From: Anaeramoeba flamelloides
Lineage: Eukaryota; Metamonada; Anaeramoebidae
DNA length: 64,000 nucleotides
NCBI GenBank assembly: GCA_027625915.1
Contig: JANTQA010000016.1
Location: forward strand, 3,849,001-3,913,000
Direction of reading: 5' to 3'
Positions 35,601 through 46,926 of the stretch are shown here, one piece after another. Each line of letters begins with the position of its first letter. Positions within the stretch are counted from its first letter, which is position 1. The position numbers and the translations under genes were made by a program. A model generated the notes under the pieces. The model ran no database searches, was not told the origin of the DNA, and saw nothing but the letters and a program-made list of their open reading frames with translations.

Positions 35601-36522
35601 GTAAAGATTTCGTTGGAGCTTTGTTAAATTTTGGATTTCTTTGAATAGTCTCTTTTTTTTTTGTTTCTTGTTTTCTTTTTTCTTTTTCTTCTTGTTTTTT
35701 CTTTTCTTTCTCTTGAAGTTCTTTTTTTTCTTTCTCTTCTCGTTTTTTTTTTTCAATCTCTTCTCGTTCTTTTTTTTCTTTCTCTTGGCGTTTTTTTTTT
35801 TCTTTCTCTTCTCGTTCTTTTTTTTCTTTCTTTTCTTTTTCTTTTTTTTCAATCTCTTCTCGTTTTTTTTTTTCAATCTCTTCTCGTTCTTTTTTTTCTT
35901 TTTCTTCCCGTTCCTTTTTTTTTTTTTCTTCCATTTTCTTTTGAATATTTTTTTTTTTTAGATCTGATTCAATTTGGGAGATATTTGCTGTTCTTCTTGT
36001 TAATTTTCTTGATCTTGGAGGTGCTTTTGAATACCTTTTAATTCTAGTAATCTCTCGAGTATTAATTGTTGGAAGGATACTAGTTTTATTTTCTTTTTCT
36101 GCTTCTTTTTTAGTTTCTTTGTTCTCTGAGGTGTGAGTTTTTTCAGTTATGGTACCTTTTCCTTCTGTTTTTTGAGAACTTTTCTTTTCTTCTTTCTTTT
36201 TCTTTTTTTTTTTTTTTTTTTTTTTTTTTCTTTTTCTTCTTCTTTTTCTTCTTCTTTTTTTTCTTCTTCTTTTTCTTTTTTTTGTTGTTGAAGGAGAAGT
36301 TTCTCGAGTGTTTCTTGATCTAACTCTTCATCAGATGCGGTTTCATATTCATAACTAGAAGATCCTTCGTTTTGAGAGTCTGAAGCAGTCTCATACTCAG
36401 AGCTTGCAGTTTCATATTCAGAGCTTGAGGTCTTTTTTTAATAAACAAAAAGAATTGGGGATTTTGTGAGTTATTGATGATTTTTAAAAGAAAGAGCGAC
36501 AATGAAAAATACTTACCGACAT
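32608..36522 (-). CDS. PX-BAR sorting-nexin-like protein with RGG and proline-rich N-terminus
   Basis: The largest gene here. Its main open frame (32608-35934) encodes 1108 aa. From ATG 35934 it shows: residues 1-90, KE-rich alpha-helical repeats; 105-310, repeated PPxKxLPK motifs (at least seven), SH3-ligand-like; about 340-378, an RGG/RG box; 400-690, acidic and Lys-rich tracts; about 690-805, a PX domain with RNISDFLAL (the R-x-x-SDF phosphoinositide motif), IIPIVPNK and KRFLLKKFLVAISSHPVI; 820-1085, a helical region fitting a BAR dimer. PX-BAR proteins bind PI3P-type lipids and curve endosomal membranes (established). Upstream, a likely first exon encodes only MS (36517-36522). After an 85-nt GTAAGT-AAAAG intron, a second exon begins with an acidic repeat (SSSEYETASSEYETAS). 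With the bases given, that exon is one frame away from the main frame; the two meet at a 27-base T run (36203-36229 on the + strand), so a homopolymer error is likely. Confidence 0.85.
34800..34920 (-). other. RGG/RG-box segment within the PX-BAR gene
   Basis: Encodes roughly 38 residues made of RGRGRG and RGGGGG units ending in FVYGGYQ. Such boxes bind RNA and are arginine-methylation targets and phase-separation drivers in other proteins (established). The DNA is locally GC-rich (CCTCGGCCTCTACC-type repeats on the + strand), the strongest GC island in the window. Confidence 0.9.
36203..36229 (+). repeat. 27-base poly-T run at the frame junction of the PX-BAR gene
   Basis: On the coding (minus) strand this is 27 A, read as poly-Lys in either frame. 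The acidic exon-2 frame continues past it only to a stop at about 36147, while the main frame is open from about 36327 downward through the run. One extra base (28) in the run would make both parts one frame. Confidence 0.85.
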
Positions 36523-38729
36523 TTAATGTAATTTTTTTTGGATAAAACAATCAATGAAAAATTATAAAAAATGATTCTTTTTCATGGTTTTGAGTTGAAC
36601 AAAGTTTACCAAAACAATAGTAACTTTCTCAATTATACTTTCAGTATTTGATTTTTTAAAAGGACTTTTTGAAAAATTTTGGGTTTTTTTCCATTTTTTA
36701 AAAAGAAACTTCTTTTTTACTTTTTTTATTCTGAAAATATTTATTTTAAGGGAACAGTTTTATTTAATTACAACTCCTTTTTCGATTTAAGTCAAAGATC
36801 AAAAATGTGTTGTTAAAGGTTTATTGTTTCGTTAAAAAAGTACAATCAATTTTTAATTTTTTATGAAGAGAAAAAGTAGATTGGAAAAATTTTTGTCTCT
36901 TAAGGTTATGAACCTGAAAAATGATAAAAAATATTTGTGTTTTGTAAAGTTCTTGTTAACTTATGTCTTAATTGGTGATCTGAAAGATAGTCTGAATTTT
37001 TCTCTTTGTTTAACAAAGTATTTTGTTATGTTTTTCCATTTTTTCACATTATAAATTTTCTTTATATTGGGAAGAAGAGTTACAAAGGAAAAAGATCAAG
37101 TGATTATTTGCTAACACTAAGAGACTGAAACATGACAGAAAGTATGGTAACTTAAATAAAAAACAAAAAAGTAAAGCAAAAAATACGAATGTTTTAGGGC
37201 AAATTAGATCAAAAAGAAAAAAAGAAATATCATCAATAAAACTAAAGATCGAGCAAATAAACCTTCTTGTTTATCTATCAAATAAAATTCAATTAATCAA
37301 AAGTATTGTGGCTGTTATATTGTTTTTTTTTTTTAATTAAAGACAGTAATTGTTTGTTTAATTTTTTTATTTCCTAACCAATAGATTCATATTAATGTTT
37401 TTAAATTTAAATTTTCTTTACTTTTAATTTAATTTATTTTTCTTTTCAATTATTTTTTAATTTTTCGCTTTTTAAACTTATAAAATTTGTGTATTTCTTT
37501 CACTGGAATAATAGTAGAATATATGATTTTTAACATAAATTATCTTTAAGGAAATTTAAATAAAAGGACATTAAGAATGTAATTTCCACTTTGAGAATAA
37601 TTAAATAAAAATAAAAATGAATTTTTTCCAATTTATTTTTTCCAATAGTTGAATTTGTGAATAAAAGAAAAGTAGATTTATAGATATTTAATCACAATTA
37701 TTAAGCCTTGATTTATGTGTGAAGATGTTTATTTCAGTTTTTTTTTTAATTTTCATTTGGTACACTTTTAAAAATGTATTTTTTTTAACTCCAATTTTGA
37801 TATAGAGTAAATGCCATAAGAGTAAACTTTATTTTTAGTTGGATATATAAAAATGAGACTTTGTGTGTATTTAATTTTGGAATTTTTTTTATTTTGTTAA
37901 AATATAAACTGTTTTTTTTTTTCAAAGAGTCATCTATTTGTCACCATTTAATTTTTTTTTTTTTGTAGTAAATTTTCTATTTTGAAAATTCTGTTTGGAA
38001 ATAATGATTGTTTTAAAAAATTAACAAAAATATTAACAAAAATTAACTTAAATATATACCATTCAAACAAAAAAATAATATAGAATAATCAAAAAAAAAA
38101 AAAAAAATAAGCAGGAAGTTTTATTGTTGAAATTAAAAATACTAAAAACCAATCCACTAAAATATAATACAATAAAAAATCCAATAATAACTTTTGAATT
38201 TTTAAAACTTTTAGAGAAAATGGAAATATTAATAATAAAAATAATATTTTAATAATTTTTCATTTCAACTTTTAAAATAATAAATAAATATTAAATCATA
38301 ATTTATACTTAAATGGTACAATCATTTGAATTGATATTTTAAAATATTTGACTCAAACAAATACCTGAAATCGTTGTAAAATCATAACCAAAAAAAAAAA
38401 AAAAAACAGGGAAATATCTCAATAGAAAACTGGATATTTATTATTAGATTTATACATTAGGTAAATTTTAATATAAATATAAAATCTCTATTTAAACAAA
38501 AAAAAAACAATATAAAGATAATCTTGAAATAATAAATACGAATTATTTATTTTGTAAATATTATCAAATTTCTTATAATATTATAATTCTAATTCAAAAT
38601 ACAGACTCTCAAAAATTGAAGAAAGATTTAATAAAATTTGAAAATATTTTTTATAATTTCTTTTAATATTAAAAACCTTTTTTAAAAAAATAATGAATTT
38701 AACTTAATTAATAAACAAATTATTATTGT

Positions 38730-38931
38730 TACAGTCAGTTTCACTTTTAAGGCACAAAATTTCATAGAAATTTAAGACACAAAAAAAAATCTCAAATTAA
38801 AGCACAAAAGAAAAATTCAAGTAAAAATAAATTGTAAAAAAAAAGATTCCAAATTTTGTACCTTATTTTGAGATTTTTTTGTACCTTAAATTTCGTTGAA
38901 AGTTTGTGCATTAAAAGCGAAACTGACTGTA
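38730..38931. mobile_element. Palindromic TA-flanked MITE, family 1, copy D
   Basis: Best-preserved termini: TACAGTCAGTTTCACTTTTA on the left and the complement of TACAGTCAGTTTCGCTTTTA on the right. 202 bp, with the same AAGGCACAAA and AATCTCAAATTAAAGCAC arms. Confidence 0.92.
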
Positions 38932-40499
38932 TAAAACTTACTCATAATCATTAAAAGGGGGTTTCATTAGGTTTAAAAAATCATCTACTTGGTTTATTCT
39001 ATCTTCACGTAGTGTTAGTATTAATTCTTCAATAGTAAAATTCTTTAATAAAGAGTTTTCTAAAAAATATAATTTATAATTTCCCCGTTTTATTAGTACC
39101 GTTGTCTTTAGTAAACTTTTTAACTAAATATTCTTGTTTCAACTGGTTTACATTACCTGCTCCAAATCAAAACCAGCTAGTACAATTTATTTCAGAATAA
39201 GATTATAAATTTCTCAATCATAGGAAAACAAAGAAACAAATCTTATTGTTGTGTGTAAAACATATGGTTCAAGTACTTTAACATCTTATAAGAATTGGGA
39301 TTTCATTTGAGGCATGATAATAATAAATGTATAATAATACCCAAACAATGAATTACTAAAGTATTAAAAATTAATCTTAATATATACTTTGAAGTAGTTT
39401 TTACTGCAATTTCAATTCCGGCATTATCAACATAATTTGAATAGTTTCTTTATATTACAACCTCTTAAAACTCTATTTTTTTTTTTTTTTTTTTTGGAGA
39501 TAATTTGATAAAAATTATTTTAACGAAATCAGTCCAATAAATTGAAAGAAATGAAAGAAATTTCAATAGAGTTCTATATTTTTTTTTCATGTTCACTGCA
39601 TTTATATTTATATAGTTTTTTATTTTTGGAATTTTTTGATTGCAACTAGAATTATTTTTGATTTTAATCTATTTATGAATAGAATAAAATGATATATCTT
39701 TTAATTAATAAAATGAAATACAATAACTTCTGATTCCCCATTCATGAAAAAAATTTTTCAAATTGAAAAAAAATATTAAAGGTAATTTTAACTGTAAAAT
39801 GGTAGTAAATGCTGTATTTTCAATTTTTTTTAATAAATATTTTCACATTCTTTTGAAAACAAATAAAAATCAAAAAATTAGACTTGTTTTTGAAATTAAA
39901 ACAAAATAATAACATTAAAATTAAAGAAAAACTTTAAAAATTTTCGATTTTCAAAATTTGACATTAAATTTTAAAATACAAGTAAAGATGAATTGTAATA
40001 AAATACAAAATAAACTATTTTGGATTTTTTATTGTTATGATTTTTGTACTTATGAAAAGGTTTCCTTCATTTTTTAACAAGATGTATTAATAAATTTGAA
40101 TTGTGGTATGAAATATTTCTTCTTTTTTCTGTTTTTATATTTTTTTAATAAGTTTGAAAAATTTTTTTTGTCAGAATTTTTTATTGATCTATGAAAAAAT
40201 TTCATAAAAAAATTATAGAAGAAGTTATATTTTTATTTCGTATTTAAATCGTTAAATTGATTTTTAAATTTTTTTGCTGATCATTAAGAAATGTTAATTT
40301 TTTTTTTTTTAGAAAATTGAAAACTAAGTAATTTGGGTTCGTAAATTTGAAAAAAAGATTAAATAAAAATATAAAAACCATTCAAAATGTTCACAATTTA
40401 AACTTATTAAATATTGTGTATTGATATATTTTCTCAGAATTGATGATAATAAATATTGAAACAGGCCCTTTTTTATAGTTTATAAACTTAAACCAAGAA

Positions 40500-41060
40500 T
40501 TTTCGACAACTAAAACAATTCAAAGTATCAATATAATATAATTTAATTCATATTGGAAATAATTTTAATTTTTGAAAAATATGAAAATCATTTTTTCATC
40601 TTGATTTTTTTTGTTTTCATTTTATTTTTTGAATTACATAACTTTTTTCGTTCTATCAACAATTTTTTCTGTTGATTGATCGTAGGTAAAAGACGTATAC
40701 TCCAAAAAAGAAGAACTTAAATTCTATTAGAGATTATTGATCTATCAATTGATTCGATATCATCAAAGTGGAATTGTAATTTAACAAATTTAACAAATTC
40801 ATTTTTATATTTTTCTCTCCAAAATTTTTAACCTACTCATGATTTAAAAGCATTGATAATACTTTTATTTATTTGAGAGTATTTTAATTTTATAAATAAT
40901 TGTTAACCTTCCTATTTGAGAATAACTCTAATTTGGTATCTATTCGAGAATTCTATCAAATAATATTTTTTTTTTCAAAAATCGAATTGTTGTGTGTTAA
41001 AATTTTTAAAATCGGGTTTATTTATAAACTCCTTTTCAAACAAAATAGCAAACTTCTCAA
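40500..41060 (+). repeat. Dispersed repeat family 3, copy 1
   Basis: Collinear with 60850-61380. Shared blocks include CATATTGGAAATAATTTTAA, TTTGTTTTCATTTTATTTTT, GAATTACATAACTT, CCAAAATTTTTAAC, AAATAATTGTTAA and TCTAATTTGGTATCT. A shorter third copy lies at 19955-20130. No coding content; ends not defined. Confidence 0.6.
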
Positions 41061-41296
41061 ATCATCGATACTATTGGATTTATTTGTTAAAAAGATAATT
41101 TCTTATTGATGATTTTCATTTAAAGAATTCCTTTTTTCATTTTGAATTTTTATTTATTTCTGGATATCGAACAGTTGAAAAATGAAAAAAAACAAGATAA
41201 GAAGAAATTAATTTGGAAACAATCTACCAGTATCAAAATTAAAACAGTTGAAAATTGATTTCAAATAATCTAGATATCATAATTAAGAAAGAAAAT

Positions 41297-41493
41297 TACC
41301 GCCATTTCCACTTTTAATGCACATCTTCAACCAAATTTAAAGCATAATAAAAATCTCAAATTAAGGAACAAAATTCAGATTCTCATAAAATAAATTGTAA
41401 AAAAAAAAAAAAACATTTTGTGTTTTAATTTGAGATTTTTTTGTTCCTTAAATTTCGTTGAAAGTTTGTGCCATAAAAGTGGAACCTACTATA
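41297..41493. mobile_element. Palindromic TA-flanked MITE, family 1, copy E
   Basis: Left end TACCGCCATTTCCACTTTTA, right end complement of TATAGTAGGTTCCACTTTTA. 197 bp, the most degraded tips of the five copies, but the inner AATCTCAAATTAAGG arms are intact. Confidence 0.85.
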
Positions 41494-42145
41494 TTGTATT
41501 AATGTATGGAACAACTATCAAAGAAAATTTTGAAAAAAACTCTTCCAACAAAATACCCACATGAATTGCCGTATTATATTGAAAATGAGACTTTAAAGAA
41601 CAAAAGTTTGCCTTGTAAAGAGTTATCAATAAAATGTAAATAACTTTTTAAACAATTCACCTTGTTCAACAGTTTTTATTGATTTTATTATTTTTTTTTC
41701 TTTACAATTTACTAAACGAGATTTCTCATTTGACATAAAAGAACACATATCAATTTTTAAAATATTGAATTTTAATTTTTATTGTTTTCTTTTAATGAGT
41801 TTTACATATTCAGTTGATTTTTTTTTTTTTTTTTTATGTTTCAAAGAGTTTTTTATATTTTAGAATGACACTACAACTAATTTGATTCAATTATGAATAA
41901 TTCTTGAAATTTTCTGTGCTCCTTTTATTTGAAAAAGGTTTTATATCCCCTTTTAATTGGTAATTTTAATAACAGTTGCACATCTGATGCTGTTTTAAGT
42001 AATTATTTTTGAAAATGAAATTTAGACAAAAAAAAAAAACATCAAAAAATTAATTCCTTTCATCTCCCTCTGATAAAATTTTTTGGTTGATAAAGATTAA
42101 AAAAACAAAAAAATCAATCAAGAAACAAAAATCAAAAAACAAGTA

Positions 42146-45100
42146 TTAAAAATTTATTTTTTTTTTTCTAATTAAATACTCCCTCAGCAATTTATTCATC
42201 TGAACTGACTTTATAAACTTAGGGAAAGAATCTGAATTCATCAAATAATAAACCGATTCTTGGGCTTCTTCAAAAATATTATATGTAATATCTGAATTTA
42301 ATATTCTTTTTTCGCACTTTTCTAAGATTTTACCATCAATATTGATCATCCAAGTTGAATCCTTTTTGATAAAGTCATCATAAATTTGTCGAGCCTTTTT
42401 CAAAATCTCTTCGTTTGTTTTAATTTTTTTATATTTTTTAAATCTTTCAACTTCAAGATAAAATAATAAATTTTCTTGTCCATAGACTTCAACTAAGAAT
42501 TCCATAAAGTACTTTCTGGCAACGTTATCTTTGATTAATTCTTCAAAGGTCAAAATGTCTTCGATTAAGCCTTGGTTTTCAATATAGGAGATACTTTGAT
42601 CAATATTGTTGTCATTTTCATAATCGTCATCGTTATCATTCTCGTTGCCTGTGCGGTTATTACTGTCGTTTTCATTATTCTCGCTATTCTCGTTATTATT
42701 TGAATTGCTATTTTCCTTTTTAAATTGGCTGCTATTGCCATTGTCCTTATCTTTATTTTTTTTTCTTTTTCGCAAAAAGCCTGTTTTCCTCCCCTTTTCC
42801 TTACTCTTCTTAAGACTTTTACTTTTGTTTGGTGAATTCTTTTGATTCCCCCCTTCTTGGTCCATTTTCAAATTTTCCAGTTTTTCCTTTAACATGTTAG
42901 CATATTGCTTTTGCACTTTTAACCCTTGCTTGATAATTTCCATTTCTTGCTCCTTTTCTTTAAAAATCGTTTGAATCCGATTCAAATAATTTTCAAAATC
43001 AGAGATCCCTGATTTCTCTTCAGAGATGAATTGTCCTAAAGCTTCGCACAAATAGGTTCGTACCTTTTCTTTCAATTCCTGTAATTCTTTGCTTGCCTTT
43101 TCAATTTCCCTTTCGTTAATTTCTTCATTAATACCCTTATGGATTTCCTTTTTGAATTCTTTTTTTTTCGTCTTTAATCTTTCATTTTCAATTTTCACTT
43201 TAAAAATCGCCTCTTCAATTTCCCATCTTTCTTCTTTCCCATCTTTCCTTAATTTACTTTCATTTGTTTGTAATTCGTCTAATTGGCTTTCTAATTTCGA
43301 GATTTGGTTTTCCTTAAGATCTTCAGTCCTTTGGTTTTCGTTTTCAATTTTTTTGATTTGTTTTTTTTTTTTCTTGATTAACTTGTCAATGGAAATCTTT
43401 TTTTGTTCAAGATCTAAAATGTTTGTTTTTATTGTTTCTTGGTTCTCGTCTTTTTTTTTCAAAAGAGTTTTGATATTTTTTATTTCATTTTCTGTTTCCT
43501 CTATTTCTTTTTGATTCTGTTTTTTTGTTTTTTTTAATTGTTTTTCTTCTTCTTCTTCTTTCTTTTTTTCTTGTTCAATTAATTTTTTTATTTCTTCTTC
43601 TTCTTCTTTTTCTTTCTGTTTTTGTTTTTGTTGATGCATTTTTTTTTCATTTTCGTTTTCATTTTCTCGCTCTTTATAGTTTTTTTTCTCTTTCTCTTTC
43701 TCTTTCTCCTTTCCTTCTTGGTTTTGGTTTTGGTTTTGGCTTTGTTGGTTTTTATTATTTTGATTTTTCATCAATGTTATTTGATTTTCCCTTTCAATTA
43801 ATAATTGTTCCAATTTATTAATTAAATTTTGTATTGGTAAATGTTTTTCAAATTCATTATTCAATTTTCCTTTTAATATAAGAATTATTTGTTGGTTTTT
43901 CCAAATGTCTTCTTCTTTCTCTTTTAATTTCAATTGTTGTAATTTCTTTTCTTTGAACTTTTTATTTAATTTGGTTTTTATTTTGACCATCCAATCAATT
44001 TTGGACTGGTTTTTTAAAAATTCTTCTTCTTTTTGAATTGATAATTGAATCGTTTCATTTCGATATTTTTCTGCTCTTTGTTTTTCAGTATCTAATAATT
44101 CACTATGGAGATCTATTGATTTTTGAAAGTCAGTTTTTTTTAGCTCGATTGATTCTTTTAATTTTTTGATTTCTTCTTTTAGTAAAAGAGAAATATTATT
44201 TTGGATGGATATTTTATTAAGAAAATTTACAATTTTTAGTTTTTTCAAATAAATCTCTTTCTGGTTTTGTTTATTGTTTTCGGATTCTTTTCCTTTTTCT
44301 TTTGGTTTTTCTTTTGGGTTTTCTTTTGGTTTTTCTTTTCCTTTTTCTTTTCCTTTTTCTTTTTCTTTTTCTTTTCCTTTTTCTTTTTCTTTTTCTTCTT
44401 TTTCTTTTTCTTCTTTTTCTTTTTGTTTTTCTTTTTGTTTTCTATTTTTTGGTTTTTGTATTTGTTTTTCATTTTGTTTTGAAAATTGAAAATTGTTTTT
44501 GATTGAAGAGAGGTTTTCTTTTAAAAGTAATTCAGATTTTTGAAATAATTTGTTTTCTTTTTCTATTTTGATTAAAAATTGATTGATAAAAGATTTCAAT
44601 AAAAGATATTTTTGAGACAATTCAGAATATTGCTGAAATACTTTATTCCGATTAGTACCTAAATTTAATTCTTTTAAAGAAGACTCCTCAGAGTGTAAAA
44701 TTTCTGTTAGATTATGTTCTTCGAGAATTAACTTTGCCAAGAATTTTTTATAATTTTGATTGTCTTTGGCGATAGTTGCTAATTCGTTTTCTAGTTGGTT
44801 GTGATCTTCTTGATGTTTTTTTTGAATAATATCACAAAACTGTTTTAATTTATTTAATTTAATAAAAGTTTTTTGTATTTCTTTTTGATGAAATTCTTCA
44901 GTCTATTGATTTTTTTGTTTATTTTTTTTTTGATTTATTGTTTTGTTGTTTATTAAAAAAAAAAATTTTGTTGTTTCAAAAGGGTTCAAAGAATTGTGGA
45001 AAATTAATTTTTAAACACTTACAATCAATGAATTTATTCCTCCATTATTAAAATTGTTAAATTGCTCTTCAAGATCTTGTAGATTATATATTGTAAAATC

Positions 45101-45157
45101 ATAAAAAGGGTTAATTAATTCGGATTGTTTTGGATCTTCTTCCAGAAAACTGTTCAT
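42146..45157 (-). CDS. RGS-domain protein with long coiled coil, 2 exons
   Basis: A regulator of heterotrimeric G-protein signalling: RGS domains speed GTP hydrolysis by G-alpha subunits (established). Exon 1 is 45023-45157 (MNSFLEEDPKQSELINPF) and exon 2 is 42146-44902, joined across a 120-nt intron (GTAAGT to CAATAG) between codons, giving 963 aa. Residues about 55-790 are almost wholly coiled-coil with KE, KEKEK and NQNQ runs. The RGS domain sits at about 825-950: TFEELIKDNVARKYFMEFL, QENLLFYLEVERFKKY, ARQIYDDFI, ITYNIFEEAQESVYYLM and DSFPKFIKS. The G-alpha-contacting Glu-Asn pair and the Asp-Ser near the end are present, while the Arg equivalent to RGS4 Arg167 is Lys, so GAP activity is plausible but not certain. 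An acidic Asn-rich linker (NSNNNENSENN) precedes it. The frame remains open upstream of the first in-frame Met-like codon, which is how the 5' exon was found. Confidence 0.9.
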
Positions 45158-45805
45158 TTGTTATTTGATTTGAAGATTTTTTTTTGCACAAAATATTCGC
45201 CAAAGAATCCAATTAATTGTGAATAAAAAGAAAAAAAATGTTTAAGAAAAAATGAAAATTTTATAGGGTTTGAATATTTGTTAGTTCAAGGGATAAAATA
45301 AGTTTCTTGCCCGGATTTATGGTATTAGGTAGTACATAGAAATTAAGTGGTATTAAGATTCGAGTAAAAATAGTTAGTATGATATTTATGGTCCGTTTTC
45401 TAAATAACATTCATTTTTTCTGATTTTAGTCAATTGATCTTAAAAAGATAACTAAATTTTTTTTACTTAAGTGGGAACATAGCGGAAGTCAAATTTAAAC
45501 TTTTTAGTAATTTCCTAGAGAATCCATAAAACATCCTTATTTACTTTTGTTCTTACTCATAGCTTTTTCATATTCACAGTTCTTGTTATTAATATTTTTT
45601 GATATATTTCACTCACAATTAAAAGAATTTTTTAAATATCTATTTAGCTTAATTTCTTTAAATTAAATAATATATATTTTTTTATTTAATATCAAAGTAA
45701 ATTTCAAATTTTCAGTTTTGATATTTATGTTTGGGAATAACTAGACCAAAATTATTTTATTTTGGACTTTTATTTTTTTTTAATGTAGAATTTGAAATTT
45801 CTTAA

Positions 45806-46337
45806 TATAAACCCCATTCCAAAAATTTGGACAGACCCAAAATCAAAAATAGGCAAAAAAAAGCCCAATATAATGTATTTTTCCAAAAGTGATATAAAAA
45901 TACATTTAAGTGACTGAGTATTAATGTTTTTATAAGAAATCATTTCGATCCAAATAAAAGAAAAAAAAATATAAAACTCAAAAATAAAAAAAGGTGTGTC
46001 CAAAATGATGAAACAAGCTGAACAAAAAAAGTATTGATTAAATTTGTTGAAATTTCACTAACAATTATTGATCGATCAAATGATAAGATAACATGGGCCA
46101 ATTGTATGTTATTTTCCAATTTAACAAACTCAACACTATCCTTCTATCAACCATTGAAAAAAAAATTTAGATCTAACGAAACAGATTATCTAACTGGAAA
46201 AAAGAAAATTAAAACAAAACAAAAAATAAAAAATGAAATAGTTTGTAAAATCAAAATTCTTTCCAAATTGAATTTTAATTTTACTATTGTTATTCTTTCA
46301 ACTGATTAAACTGTGTCCAAATTTTTGGAATATAGTT
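45806..46337. mobile_element. 530-bp TIR element with Tc1/mariner-like ends
   Basis: Perfect 18-bp inverted repeats: ATTCCAAAAATTTGGACA at 45816-45833 and its complement at 46314-46331. TA dinucleotides lie just outside (45806-45807 and 46331-46332). The interior has a 91-codon plus-strand frame at 46034-46309 without a recognisable transposase motif, so it is non-autonomous or a remnant. Confidence 0.7.
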
Positions 46338-46350
46338 TATATATATAAGC

Positions 46351-46926
46351 TATTTCCAAGAATGTGGGGCAAATTTATTTTAAAATATATTTATGTAACC
46401 CATTCTTCAAAAAAGGATTTAAATATATAAAATCATTAACCACCATTTATAGATTCTTGATAATAATTCAATTTGTTTCTTAGTATTGTATTGCAAAAAT
46501 AAAATATATTAAAATTTATGATCTCGATTTTATCGGATATTTTTTTATGGTGAAAATTGGTGTTTATTATTTTCTTTTTGATCGAAAAAAATATTTTCAT
46601 AACTTGTATAATCTCAACAATTTTTACAATATAATTAAAAACATATAACTGCATTTGATTGTTTAAAAAATCATTGGTACCCTTTCCATATTTCCAGTTT
46701 TTTATTGAAATCGGTCATACATTGCTTTAACCAAAAAAAGTGCTAGTTTTTTTTTCATTTTTTGGAATTATTTCAACTAACATGTTTTGAATTAAATATC
46801 CAAGTCATTGATTCAATCGATATTAATATTAAACTTAATTTGGTAATGTTGATTAAAGATTAACATAACTAAAAAAGATTATTTTTTATGAAATGTAAAA
46901 AAAAATGCCCCACTTTTTTGGAAATA
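46351..46926. mobile_element. 576-bp TIR element, related ends
   Basis: Inverted termini of about 21 bp with two mismatches: TATTTCCAAGAATGTGGGGCA at 46351-46371 against the complement of 46906-46926 (TATTTCCAAAAAAGTGGGGC-type). The tips resemble those of the element immediately to the left (ATTCCAAAAATTTGG). No transposase frame. Confidence 0.7.

Larger units (their letters stand above)
36523..42145. other. Intergenic stretch with MITEs and a dispersed repeat
   Basis: 5.6 kb, highly AT-rich, with no recognised gene. It contains family-1 MITEs at 38730-38931 and 41297-41493 and a family-3 repeat at about 40500-41060. The 36523-38700 part, which would hold the PX-BAR promoter, shows nothing I can name. 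Confidence 0.6.

Noticed and set aside
36203-36229. Programmed frameshift in the PX-BAR gene
   Set aside because: No slippery-site-plus-structure evidence beyond the homopolymer; a base-count error in the run is more likely, so it is listed only as something to verify.
44245-44502. Overlapping Phe-rich and Lys-rich frames opposite the RGS coiled coil
   Set aside because: Mirror products of AAA/GAA repeats in the RGS gene; no independent start context or domain.
46034-46309. 91-codon frame inside the 530-bp TIR element as a transposase
   Set aside because: No DDE/D or helix-turn-helix pattern is visible, and the frame is short and Lys/Asn/Ile-rich.
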